From assembly GCA_938040995.1 (NCBI GenBank), contig CALHZT010000284.1, positions 1 to 33,687 on the forward strand: a DNA stretch of 33,687 nucleotides, in the 5' to 3' direction. Positions within the stretch are counted from its first letter, which is position 1. The number at the start of each line of letters is the position of its first letter. This document shows positions 26,480 to 33,687 of this stretch, piece by piece. Position numbers and translations under genes: made by a program. A model generated the notes under the pieces. It worked only from the letters and a program-made list of their open reading frames with translations. It was not told the origin of the DNA and ran no database searches. This stretch comes from an uncultured Pirellulaceae bacterium (GTDB lineage: Bacteria; Planctomycetota; Planctomycetia; Pirellulales; Pirellulaceae).

Positions 26480-27901
26480 CTAATTGACCAGTCGAGTTCG
26501 TGGGTGAACGGCATACCAGCCGAACCAGAATGCCCGATGAGAGGGCAATCGAGCCAGCTTGCTGATTCCATCCGCGGCGACAAGCGAGTCTTCGGTGATA
26601 CTCCACACCTCGCCGGCTTCGTCCAAAAGCTGGTCTGGATGCATGCCCGCACGAAATTGGTGCATTTTGCTTTCGAATGCCCGGTTTGCTCCGGACGAAT
26701 CGGTTGCAACTACGAATTCCAGCTTGCCGATCCTGTCGTGATAGACAGGATGCTGATTGAGAAACTCAGCACTCATCGCGAGCGGCTCTTCCTCTTCGCG
26801 ATGACGCACAATGAAAACTTCATCCTTGTTTTTCAGTCGTCGGTCCTGTTGCGGAGTCGTAAACATCAGTCGATCGGTTGCGAAGTAGTCGCGATAGGCA
26901 ACTCCTTCGCCATAGTCGCGACGGTGACCAGTCTTTAGCGACAGGACACGCGTGTCAGGGTGCATCGTTTTCCAGTGTTTCCAGTTGGTAGTTACCACGT
27001 TGTGTACAGGCAGCTTGATGCCTTGACCAACCAGCGGCCCGATAACGGGTTCGCCCTTGATGGTGGACCACATGGATTTGGTCGCATGGTCATACATGAG
27101 CTTGTTGGAACGATAGAGAAAGCCGCTGGTGCCCAGTTCGTGATGCACACCGTTCGCGTCTGTGGGAAAGTAGACGATCATTGATCCGCAAAGGGTGCAG
27201 TAAACTCCGTTAATCGACTTACCGCCGACTGTATCCTTGACCATTTCATGCCATGCGAGGATGCGTTTGGGGTACGCTCGAGATTCGCCGTTCACGACAA
27301 CTCCGAACACGACATCGTTGTCGCCAAGGTAGGTTGCGTCTTTGGCCGCGAGCGTTATCGGGTCTTTCAGTGGTGGGATTCCGTCGCGAATAACACCGCC
27401 CCATCGCACTTCATCCAGGCGAATTGTGGATGCGCGATCGTTGTCGAAATATTCGGCGAATCGTGGGTCAATCCTGCTGTAGAGTCTGGACTTGAATTCT
27501 GCATAGCCTGGGTGCGGTTCGTAATCCTTTTGCCAAATGGCGCGGTACCATTCGTTGGAACTCCGCTGTTGGCGAACGCCGGTGTCCGTTTCGATCATTT
27601 TTACCGCCCTGTCCTGAATGCCATACTTTGACAGGTAAGGGAGGACTTCCATCAGCATCACCGTGTTGCCAGGATGTGGAGCGTTGGCGATGTCGCGCAG
27701 AGCATCTGCTGGACGCGGCGAACGGAACAGATCAAAAAACGAATCGATGGATGGTGCCGTCTTTTTCATTTGGCCCATCTGGTTTTTGTGGCTGGGCGGT
27801 TGCTGCGCCGCCATTCTTGAATGGCTAAGTCCCAATGCAGCAACGGTTGCCGTCGCAGCCGCAGCGATACGAATCGGTTTAAATAGTCGTGGAGTCTTCA
27901 T
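26480..27901 (-). CDS. DUF3179 domain-containing exported protein
   Basis: 473 residues from the ATG at 27901 with GAGGA upstream; a longer in-frame start at 27967 lacks signal character. N-terminal export signal FKPIRIAAAATATVAALGLS. An N-terminal helical region is followed by the DUF3179 domain (about 165-470): VVFGVVVNGESRAYP, ILAWHEMVKDTVGG, the Cys pair in NGVYCTLCGSM (Cys235, Cys238), GTSGFLYRSNKLMYD and a TKSMWSTIKGEPVIGPLVGQ segment. DUF3179 has no established biochemical role. The conserved CxxC and HEM suggest metal or redox binding (inference). It is the first gene of a leftward operon with a thioredoxin/MsrA-like gene 17 bp downstream and then msrB, which supports an envelope redox or repair role. 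Confidence 0.9.
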   Translation of the reverse strand: MKTPRLFKPIRIAAAATATVAALGLSHSRMAAQQPPSHKNQMGQMKKTAPSIDSFFDLFRSPRPADALRDIANAPHPGNTVMLMEVLPYLSKYGIQDRAVKMIETDTGVRQQRSSNEWYRAIWQKDYEPHPGYAEFKSRLYSRIDPRFAEYFDNDRASTIRLDEVRWGGVIRDGIPPLKDPITLAAKDATYLGDNDVVFGVVVNGESRAYPKRILAWHEMVKDTVGGKSINGVYCTLCGSMIVYFPTDANGVHHELGTSGFLYRSNKLMYDHATKSMWSTIKGEPVIGPLVGQGIKLPVHNVVTTNWKHWKTMHPDTRVLSLKTGHRRDYGEGVAYRDYFATDRLMFTTPQQDRRLKNKDEVFIVRHREEEEPLAMSAEFLNQHPVYHDRIGKLEFVVATDSSGANRAFESKMHQFRAGMHPDQLLDEAGEVWSITEDSLVAADGISKLARLPSHRAFWFGWYAVHPRTRLVN

Positions 27902-28003
27902 GTCGTATCCTCTGTTCAGTTCCAAAGCGGGATGCTTGCAACAGGTTTTTTGACGTACTTGCCCCACGGTTACCTACTCATGAAATTCCGATTTGAGTTG
28001 AAA

Positions 28004-28015
28004 GTGACGCGTCAC
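28004..28015. promoter_or_regulatory. Putative operator palindrome upstream of the DUF3179-msr operon
   Basis: GTGACGCGTCAC is a perfect 12-bp palindrome, 103 bp upstream of the DUF3179 start. The half-site GCGTCA recurs 20 bp further (28009-28014 and 28029-28034), two helical turns apart. It could be a dimeric regulator site; the binding protein is unknown. Confidence 0.35.
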
Positions 28016-28482
28016 ACAGAAAAATGCCGCGTCATCTGGAGCTTTCCGCACGACCTGCAAAACAGATTTGGCAGGTGTCCGGCTGCGATTGTTCAGCCAC
28101 GATCGTTCGGCCACGATGGCGAAGAAACTGGAGTGATCTCGTGGCGAAGTCCCGCGACGAATCTCCTGGCGGGTGCGGGGTGCGTATTCGCGAGCCGGGC
28201 TGCTGCTCGCCAACGAAGGCGGAAATCCCGCTCAATCTCTTGGCTTTTGGGGATTTTGAATAAAGATCGGTATGTGACTACACGGAAAGCGTGAGCGATT
28301 ACAAACCAAAGCTGCATTTCAAAGAAAATTCCGATCAAAATTGTTAGGCGCTGCGTAAGATTGCCCGGGATGGCCCCTACAGAGAAGCATGGCGGAATCG
28401 GCGCCGCTTGTCGCTTCCCTGGCAAGAGCCAACGAGCTGGGGCAAATCGGCTGGGGCTTTTCATGAGTCGCTGTAATTGGGG

Positions 28483-28498
28483 ATTGCGGGTTCGCAAT
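28483..28498. promoter_or_regulatory. Inverted repeat just upstream of the ECF sigma gene
   Basis: ATTGCG (28483-28488) and CGCAAT (28493-28498) flank GGTT, 47 bp before the TTG start. It could be an operator or a leader hairpin. Confidence 0.3.
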
Positions 28499-28545
28499 AA
28501 TTACCATCTACTCAGAAAGGTCTAACATAGAGAGGGAGATTTACG

Positions 28546-29172
28546 TTGGCATCGGTAAAATTCAATGACAATTGGGTTGGACGACTGAAGAATGAGGACG
28601 CCGAAGTTCGTGATTCGGCGCTGGATGAGCTTCGTGAATTTTTGATTCGCGGGCTGTCCCGGTCGCTCAACAACCATTACGGAAATCGAAAATTTAATCC
28701 TGAGGATATTGTTCAGGACGCTCTTATCAAGATTCTCGACAAGATCGATACGTTTGAGCATCGCTCGCGCTTTACCACTTGGGCGATGACGATTGCAACG
28801 CGAGTCGGAATTAGCGAATTACGCCGGCGGCACTGTCAGGATTTGTCGCTCGAAGGAATTTCGGGAGACGAAAGTCTACGGATTGAATTGCCGGACACTG
28901 AACAACAGCCTGCAGGACAAGCGATGGATCGGCAAGTGGTTCTGCAAAGGTTGCGGGAACTCATTGAGTCCGCATTAAGTGCGAAACAGAAGTTTGCCAT
29001 TCGTGGTCTGTTGGAGGGATTGCCTATTGAGGTAATCGCGGACCGGACGGATAGCAATCGAAATGCCGTATACAAGCTCGTACATGATGCGCGAGTGAAG
29101 CTTAAAGAAGGCTTCCAGCAATCGGGAATGGCCGCAGAAGACATCACGGCGATTCTCGCAGGGGGAGAATGA
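28546..29172 (+). CDS. ECF-type RNA polymerase sigma factor (TTG start)
   Basis: 208 residues. It starts with TTG at 28546, preceded by a strong GAGAGGGAG ribosome-binding site. Region 2 (about 50-96) contains FNPEDIVQDALIKILDKIDTF and RFTTWAMTIATRVGISELRR, with the Trp and Asp-rich helix usual for sigma2. Region 4 (about 140-195) has LSAKQKFAIRGLLEGLPIEV and a DSNRNAVYKLVHDARVKLKE recognition helix. Regions 1 and 3 are absent, as expected for ECF factors. It is translated 3 bp upstream of a small zinc-motif protein that is probably its anti-sigma factor. It is divergent from the DUF3179-msr operon, a likely regulatory target (inference). Confidence 0.9.
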   Translation: MASVKFNDNWVGRLKNEDAEVRDSALDELREFLIRGLSRSLNNHYGNRKFNPEDIVQDALIKILDKIDTFEHRSRFTTWAMTIATRVGISELRRRHCQDLSLEGISGDESLRIELPDTEQQPAGQAMDRQVVLQRLRELIESALSAKQKFAIRGLLEGLPIEVIADRTDSNRNAVYKLVHDARVKLKEGFQQSGMAAEDITAILAGGE

Positions 29173-29175
29173 ACA

Positions 29176-29415
29176 ATGGCCTTATCAAATGATCAAATCG
29201 ACAGTCTGATTGGAATGGTGACGTCCGTGGCTTCGGACGAACTGGACTGCGATGGCTGTTTTGGGCGGATCGCCGAATTTGCGGAATACCATCTTGCGTC
29301 GAAGGAAATTCCCGAGGCGATGAAGGTTGTGCAAAGGCATCTGGAGCAATGCCTCTGCTGCAAAGATGAATTCAATGCCCTTATGAAAGGCCTTGAAGCT
29401 ATCGACAGCGACTGA
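29176..29415 (+). CDS. Small zinc-binding anti-sigma factor candidate (79 aa)
   Basis: 79 residues, starting 3 bp after the sigma factor stop, so translation is likely coupled. The C-terminal half carries HLEQCLCC: His55-X3-Cys59-X2-Cys62, the HX3CX2C signature of zinc anti-sigma (ZAS) domains such as RsrA and ChrR. A second pair, CDGC (Cys25, Cys28), could supply the fourth zinc ligand or a redox disulfide. No transmembrane segment is present, so it should be soluble and cytoplasmic. In characterised relatives, oxidation of the zinc thiols frees the sigma factor. The role here is inferred from motif and position. The protein is shorter than RsrA (about 105 residues). Confidence 0.82.
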   Translation: MALSNDQIDSLIGMVTSVASDELDCDGCFGRIAEFAEYHLASKEIPEAMKVVQRHLEQCLCCKDEFNALMKGLEAIDSD

Positions 29416-29452
29416 GAGAGTTTACAGCTTCCCTCCTTGTTTCTTACTTTTG

Positions 29453-29473
29453 ACTGGCGACCTCGTCGCCGGT
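29453..29473. terminator. Hairpin at a convergent gene junction
   Basis: ACTGGCGAC (29453-29461) pairs with GTCGCCGGT (29465-29473), with one G-T wobble and a 3-nt loop. It sits between the stop of the anti-sigma gene and the stop of the permease gene. No U-tract follows on either strand, so its efficiency is doubtful. Confidence 0.35.
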
Positions 29474-29476
29474 CCT

Positions 29477-30514
29477 CTACGCGGCCAGCCGCCGTTCTCG
29501 TACCTGATCGAGCAGTACCGCGGCCACGATAATCACGCCGACAATGATGTTCTGATACGGGTTGCGGACTTCCAGTAAGTCACAACCGCTGGCAATCACC
29601 GTCATAATGGCGGCTCCCGCGAGCGTGCCGAGAATCGAACCGCGACCGCCGTTCAGACTGCCGCCGCCAATCACCACAGCCGCGATGATCTTCAGTTCCA
29701 GCCCAATGCCCTCGACCGGGTTGCCCATTTTTAGCAGGCCAAACTGATACATTCCCGCGACTCCGACAAACAAACCGGCGACTGCGTACACAGCGGTTTT
29801 AACAAGCGGAATGTTCAGTCCACAAAGCCTCGCCGTCGATTCGTTCGAACCAAGTGCGTAAATATAACGCCCGAACACGGAGTACTTGAGTAAGACGGTT
29901 GTGGCGATCGCAAGCAGAAGCGTGATCCAGACCGCGAGTGGCAAGTTGGGCATGCCACCCGCAAGCATGTCCGGCGGCTTGGTCGAGCAAAGATTTGAAA
30001 TCCAGTCGGGACGCTGGGCAGCGGACGGGAAGATGGTTGTTTCGTTCGAAACGAGTTTTCCAATCCCCAGAAAGATTGTCATCGTGCCGAGGGTGACAAT
30101 GAACGGTACGATCCGCAAACTGCTGATCAGCAGGCCGTTAATCAGGCCGCAGGTGACTCCAGTCAGCAGGCAGACGGCGACAGCGGCAAAGGCGGGATAG
30201 TCGTTTTTCAGGAACCAGGCGAGTACGGTAGCGCTCAGCGTCAGCGCCGTGCCAGCGGAAAGGTCAATCCCGCCCGAAATAATAATCATCGTCATCCCCA
30301 AAGCCGCCACCGCGACGATCGACGTCTGAGTCATCATGACTCGAAAGTTTCGCACGGTAACGAACGAGGCGCGATCGCCGTTCTGGATCGGATCAGCGAC
30401 CGCAAAGAAGATGATTACCGCTGCCAGCGCGAGCAGTGTGCCAAGTTCGCCGCTGACAAGTTTCGCGATGAACGATGATGGCTTGATTGAGTCTGGAGAT
30501 GTTGCTTCGGGCAT
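29477..30514 (-). CDS. Sugar ABC transporter permease, RbsC-like
   Basis: 345 residues, normal length for the ribose/xylose/galactose permease family (BPD_transp_2). Multiple hydrophobic helices include ELGTLLALAAVIIFFAVADP, VAALGMTMIIISGGIDLSAG (the family's GGIDLSVG-type signature), ALTLSATVLAW, LLTGVTCGLINGLLIS and VPFIVTLGTMTIFLGIGKLV. A C-terminal IIAAVVIGGGSLNGGRGSIL segment contains the usual GG-S-GG-GS loop that contacts the ATPase. It is the last gene of the leftward binding protein / ATPase / permease operon, 45 bp after the ATPase gene. The two copies of such a permease form the inner-membrane channel. The sugar is unknown. Confidence 0.93.
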   Translation of the reverse strand: MPEATSPDSIKPSSFIAKLVSGELGTLLALAAVIIFFAVADPIQNGDRASFVTVRNFRVMMTQTSIVAVAALGMTMIIISGGIDLSAGTALTLSATVLAWFLKNDYPAFAAVAVCLLTGVTCGLINGLLISSLRIVPFIVTLGTMTIFLGIGKLVSNETTIFPSAAQRPDWISNLCSTKPPDMLAGGMPNLPLAVWITLLLAIATTVLLKYSVFGRYIYALGSNESTARLCGLNIPLVKTAVYAVAGLFVGVAGMYQFGLLKMGNPVEGIGLELKIIAAVVIGGGSLNGGRGSILGTLAGAAIMTVIASGCDLLEVRNPYQNIIVGVIIVAAVLLDQVRERRLAA

Positions 30515-30559
30515 ATTGTCTGGTATTGGATTTCGGTTTTGACGTGTCGCTTGGTGGCG

Positions 30560-32032
30560 TCAGTTTGTAATCGCCTGGGACATAATATCTTCTTCGGTCC
30601 AGTCGCTGGTGTTGCGGCAAGCCCGGATGGTTCCGTTCGCCATCACGGCAATTCGGTCACACATCGCCATCAGTTCGGGGAGGTACGAGCTGACGAACAG
30701 GACGGCCTTGCCGTCCGCAGCGGCTTCACCGATCAACCTGTAGATTTCACTCTTGGTGCCGACATCGATGCCTCTCGTTGGTTCGTCCAGAAGCAAAACG
30801 TCGGCTCCCTGATGCAGAATGCGGGCGATAGCGACCTTTTGCTGGTTGCCGCCGGATAATGCTTCGACAGGTTGGTGTGGCCCTTGAGCTTTGACTTCGA
30901 GTTTCTTCATCCAGTCGCGACCGCTGGCAACAATCTTTTTTGGATTGATCCAGCCGCCGCGGGAATAGGGCTCCAGTCGACTGAGCACCATGTTATCCAG
31001 GATGCTGAGGCTTTGGGCGAGTCCCTCTGATTTTCGATCTTCGCTGACAAGCCCGAGGCCTGCCGCAATCTGGCGTCGCGGCGTCGGTTTGCAGGACACA
31101 CCAGATACTTTGATCTCTCCCGACTGGACCTTGTCCAGACCAAACAGGCAACGCAACAGCTCGGTTCGGCCGGCGCCGACCAGTCCCGAGATACCAAGGA
31201 TCTCGCCCTTGCGCAAGTCGATCGAACTGCCCGCAGGTTTTTTCAAGCCGTGAAGATTTTCGATGGTCAGAATCGTCTCGCCCGGTTGATGCGGAACCTG
31301 TGGGAAAAGGTCTTCCACACTTCGGCCCACCATCAGCGATATGATCTCCCGATCGCTCACGTCGGCAATGGTTCCAGTGCCCGCCGTCTCTCCATCCCGA
31401 AGGACCGCGAAGCGATCCGCGATTCGCCGAACCTCTTCAAGGTAGTGGCTGATATAAACGATGGCCCGATTGTCCGAGCGTAGGCGTTCGATTACCTGAA
31501 ACAGTCGATCAACGTCCCGCTTTGGAAGAGAACTTGTCGGTTCGTCGAACACGACGACCTGAGCGTCCATGACAATCGCACGTGTGATCTCGACAAGTTG
31601 CTGCTCACCCACGGACAGATGGCCAACGATCGTTGTTGGTTTGAGGTCACTGTGTCCCAGCGTTTCCAGGGCTTGCGAGACAAGTTTTCGCTGTTCGCGG
31701 CGCTTGAGAAATCCCAGACGGGATTTTTCCAGGCCCAGCATGATGTTGTCTTCGACGGAGAGATCTGTCGCGAGATTCAGTTCCTGATAGATCATCGCGA
31801 CACCCGCCGTGCGAGCCGCGTGCGGACCCGCCGGTTGGAACGACGTGCCGTCGAGAGTCATCGAACCCGAATCTGGATGATGAGCACCGCTGAGCACTTT
31901 CATCAGCGTGCTCTTGCCGGCTCCGTTTTCTCCAATGAGCGCGAGTACCTCACCGCGTTCGACACTCAGTTCAACGTTGTGGAGGGCACGAGTGGCACCA
32001 AATCGTTTTGAAATGCCCTCCATTCGTAACAT
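30560..32032 (-). CDS. Sugar ABC transporter ATPase with two ABC domains, RbsA-like
   Basis: 490 residues, two fused ABC domains as in RbsA/MglA/XylG. Domain 1: Walker A GENGAGKS (34-41), Q-loop YQELNLA, signature LSVGEQQ (139-145), Walker B VVVFDEPTSSLP (from 159) and IVYISHYLEEV. Domain 2 has a degenerate Walker A, GLVGAGRTELL, then LSGGNQQKVAIAR, LLLDEPTRGIDVG and an AVLFVSSYLPEL segment with Ser in place of the usual H-loop His; such degeneration of the second site is common in this subfamily. It powers import through the adjacent permease. It follows the binding-protein gene by 85 bp and precedes the permease by 45 bp. Confidence 0.94.
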   Translation of the reverse strand: MLRMEGISKRFGATRALHNVELSVERGEVLALIGENGAGKSTLMKVLSGAHHPDSGSMTLDGTSFQPAGPHAARTAGVAMIYQELNLATDLSVEDNIMLGLEKSRLGFLKRREQRKLVSQALETLGHSDLKPTTIVGHLSVGEQQLVEITRAIVMDAQVVVFDEPTSSLPKRDVDRLFQVIERLRSDNRAIVYISHYLEEVRRIADRFAVLRDGETAGTGTIADVSDREIISLMVGRSVEDLFPQVPHQPGETILTIENLHGLKKPAGSSIDLRKGEILGISGLVGAGRTELLRCLFGLDKVQSGEIKVSGVSCKPTPRRQIAAGLGLVSEDRKSEGLAQSLSILDNMVLSRLEPYSRGGWINPKKIVASGRDWMKKLEVKAQGPHQPVEALSGGNQQKVAIARILHQGADVLLLDEPTRGIDVGTKSEIYRLIGEAAADGKAVLFVSSYLPELMAMCDRIAVMANGTIRACRNTSDWTEEDIMSQAITN

Positions 32033-32117
32033 GCGCGGTTCCGTTTATGACTCAGACTCAGATAGAACGAACTGTCAGGCCTTCCAGCTGGATAAGGCCA
32101 ACTGAAGTTTGCAGGAC

Positions 32118-33146
32118 TTATTCCTTCGTCACCGGATGCAGTAACCGCTGGCTCTCTTCGCCGTCGATATTCTCAGGTGTTGCGACGTACTCACCCGTCG
32201 AAACGACTTTGGCGACTTCTTTGCCTTCGAGGTGATCAACCATCGTCATCACCGACTTGTAACCCATCGAAACCGGATCCTGAAGCACGATCCCGTGCAC
32301 TTTGTCTTCGCGCAGTCCAGTCACCAGTTTTTCACTGGGATCAAAAGCCACAAACTTCACTTTCCCGGCGTGGCCCGAATTTTCGAGTGCTTCGAGCATG
32401 CCGTTGCAATTCGGTTCGCAAACCGCGAACGTTCCCTGGATTTCGTCGCCATATTTCAGAAGAAGCGTCTGGGCCTTTTCCAGTGCCATCGCTGTTGTGG
32501 CTTCGCCATACTGATCGGACGAGACGACTTCGATATCAGGATATTTCTTGATGGCGGCCAGGAAGCCCTCTTCACGTTGTTCGGTGCTTTCACTTCCGGC
32601 TCGGTATCGCATCATGATAACCTTGCCCTTTTCACCAATCGCTTTTGCCAATTGATCGGCGGCAAGCTCACCGCCATGGAAGTTGTCGGTCGCGACGTAG
32701 CTGAGGAACTCGGCGCCTTTTGCCAGTCCGCTGTCAAAAATCACAACCGGTATGTCGGAGAGTTGAGATTCTTCAACGACTTCCTGCAACGCCTCGGAAT
32801 GGTTTGGTGCGAGGCAAATCCCGTCGACTTTCTTGGTAATAAAATTGCGAACCGTCTCGATCTGGCCGGCGGTATCATTCTCGATCTGCGGGCCTTTCCA
32901 GATAATATCGACGCCTCGTTCCTCTGCGGCACGTTCCGCACCGGCGTGAACCGATTTCCAAAACTCGTGCGCCGTACCTTTCGGGATCACGGCAATCTGC
33001 AGCCGCCGGTCCCCACCGGTGGACGCATTGGAATCAGACTCTGCGTTCGACGATTCAGACGGCTGCGTGTTGCAGCCGCCGAGAAATGCCAAGCCGAGAA
33101 GTACGAAAAGAACGGAATGAAGCGAAAGGGTGAAAAACTTTTTCAC
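32118..33146 (-). CDS. Sugar ABC transporter substrate-binding lipoprotein, RbsB-like
   Basis: 342 residues from the GTG at 33146, preceded by GAGGGA. That start gives the lipoprotein signal MKKFFTLSLHSVLFVLLGLA with lipobox FLGG|C (Cys25). An in-frame ATG at 33245 would add 33 residues lacking signal character. A Ser/Asn-rich linker leads to the periplasmic binding protein type 1 fold (Peripla_BP_4): LQIAVIPKGTAHEFWKSVHA, GAERAAEERGVDIIW, DGICLAPNHSEAL, IPVVIFDSGLAKG, ATDNFHGGELAADQLAKAI and GTFAVCEPNCNGMLEALE. It is the first gene of the transporter operon, divergent from yaaA. The ligand is probably a monosaccharide; its identity cannot be read from the sequence. Confidence 0.93.
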   Translation of the reverse strand: MKKFFTLSLHSVLFVLLGLAFLGGCNTQPSESSNAESDSNASTGGDRRLQIAVIPKGTAHEFWKSVHAGAERAAEERGVDIIWKGPQIENDTAGQIETVRNFITKKVDGICLAPNHSEALQEVVEESQLSDIPVVIFDSGLAKGAEFLSYVATDNFHGGELAADQLAKAIGEKGKVIMMRYRAGSESTEQREEGFLAAIKKYPDIEVVSSDQYGEATTAMALEKAQTLLLKYGDEIQGTFAVCEPNCNGMLEALENSGHAGKVKFVAFDPSEKLVTGLREDKVHGIVLQDPVSMGYKSVMTMVDHLEGKEVAKVVSTGEYVATPENIDGEESQRLLHPVTKE

Positions 33147-33268
33147 GGCGATGGTCCCTCGAATTGAAAAATGGAGCGCACATCCTAACATGCAGGCAAA
33201 GCGAGCCCAAGTTGCGAACGCGTTCCCACGGACGACATTCGTCAAGATCCTAGAGGTACTGAAATTCG

Positions 33269-33687
33269 ATGATAACCGTCTTGTCCCCCGCGAAGACGCT
33301 CGACTATGAGCCCCAAAAGCTTACGAAGAAGCACTCGACTCCCGAGTTTCTTGATGATTCGCAAGAGCTGATTGACCAGCTCGCAAAGATGTCCAAACCG
33401 GCTGTCGCCAAGCTGATGGGTATCAGCGACAAATTGGCTGAACTCAATACCAGTCGTTATAAATCCTGGCAAACGCCGTTTACGACGGAAAACGCGAAGC
33501 AGTCGCTGCTCGCATTCAAGGGCGATGTGTATCAGGGATTTCAATGCGATAAATGGAAAGCCGCCGATTTCACGTTCGCTCAGAAGCATCTGCGAATTTT
33601 GAGTGGGCTTTATGGGCTGTTGCGCCCGCTGGATCTGATGCAGCCCTATCGGCTGGAAATGGGAACGAAGCTCAAGACGAAACGCGG
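33269..33687 (+). CDS. yaaA: Peroxide stress protein YaaA (DUF328/UPF0246), 3' end outside window
   Basis: 139 residues are visible from the ATG at 33269, preceded by AGAGGT; family members are about 250 residues, so roughly half is present. Diagnostic segments are the N-terminal [46 protein letters not shown] and [20 protein letters not shown] followed by YRLEMGTKL. In E. coli, YaaA limits damage from hydrogen peroxide by lowering free iron and is under OxyR control; the fold has DNA-binding features. It is divergent from the sugar-binding lipoprotein gene, with 122 bp between. The link to oxidative stress echoes the msr block nearby, although the two are not in one operon. Confidence 0.93.
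   Translation, partial: MITVLSPAKTLDYEPQKLTKKHSTPEFLDDSQELIDQLAKMSKPAVAKLMGISDKLAELNTSRYKSWQTPFTTENAKQSLLAFKGDVYQGFQCDKWKAADFTFAQKHLRILSGLYGLLRPLDLMQPYRLEMGTKLKTKR

Larger units (their letters stand above)
27902..28545. other. Long divergent control region between the msr operon and the ECF sigma gene
   Basis: 644 bases. Contains a perfect 12-bp palindrome (28004-28015) with a repeated half-site at 28029, and a 6-bp inverted repeat (28483-28498) close to the sigma gene. Short open frames on both strands show Arg/Pro-rich shadow-type composition and are not called. No clear housekeeping promoter was seen. Confidence 0.55.

Noticed and set aside
28093-28497. Possible minus-strand gene in the divergent control region
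   Set aside because: The 134-residue product is rich in Arg and Pro with no motif and no convincing ribosome-binding site; the region is better explained as regulatory.

Overview
The window looks like a chromosomal segment of a Pirellulaceae-type planctomycete (a Rhodopirellula relative). This is inferred from gene content, not from a marker gene: a DUF1080 protein, two Tat-exported Gfo/Idh/MocA oxidoreductases, a very large exported PQQ-propeller protein, a GH95 fucosidase, an ECF sigma factor with a tiny zinc anti-sigma partner, moderate GC and loosely packed short operons. No rRNA, tRNA, insertion sequence, prophage or confirmed CRISPR array was found.

Layout. 1-611 (-): DUF1080 protein cut by the window edge. 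1003-3663 (+): an exported TraB/GumN + thioredoxin + TlpA-like redoxin protein whose last active site reads W-UGA-G-P-C. The frame stays open after the UGA and a SECIS-like hairpin follows it, so I annotate it as one 886-residue selenoprotein. 3839-6235 (-): GH95 fucosidase. 6585-7109 (+): double-ACT protein. 7168-8574 (-): tryptophan 2,3-dioxygenase. 8905-10404 (-) and 13312-14706 (+): Tat-exported oxidoreductases flanking a GlmU-like sugar nucleotidyltransferase (10735-12033) and metF (12152-13021). 14837-15043 (-): small unknown protein. 15282-16892 (-): primary-type sigma factor with a clear intrinsic terminator. 17546-18964 (-): RtcB RNA ligase, divergent from an enoyl-CoA hydratase-family gene (19029-19826). 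19890-23411 (-): giant PQQ-repeat protein. 23610-24368 (+): membrane protein.

24654-29415 forms a coherent redox block. A leftward operon encodes a DUF3179 protein, a thioredoxin fused to a reduced MsrA-like domain, and MsrB, all with export signals or membrane anchors. It is divergent from an ECF sigma factor and a 79-residue anti-sigma candidate with an HX3CX2C zinc motif. The shared 644-bp region holds a perfect 12-bp palindrome. My working model is an envelope thiol/methionine-sulfoxide repair system controlled by a redox-sensitive sigma/anti-sigma pair; the upstream selenoprotein serves a related thiol-redox role. This regulatory link is inference.

29477-33146 (-): complete ribose-type sugar ABC transporter in the order binding lipoprotein, double ATPase, permease. 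33269-33687 (+): YaaA, truncated by the window end.

Intergenic spaces carry notable repeats: a 28-bp perfect inverted repeat (17336-17416), a dispersed ~27-bp hairpin element (two close copies plus one degenerate), 14- and 16-bp-period tandem repeats, and palindromes between convergent genes.
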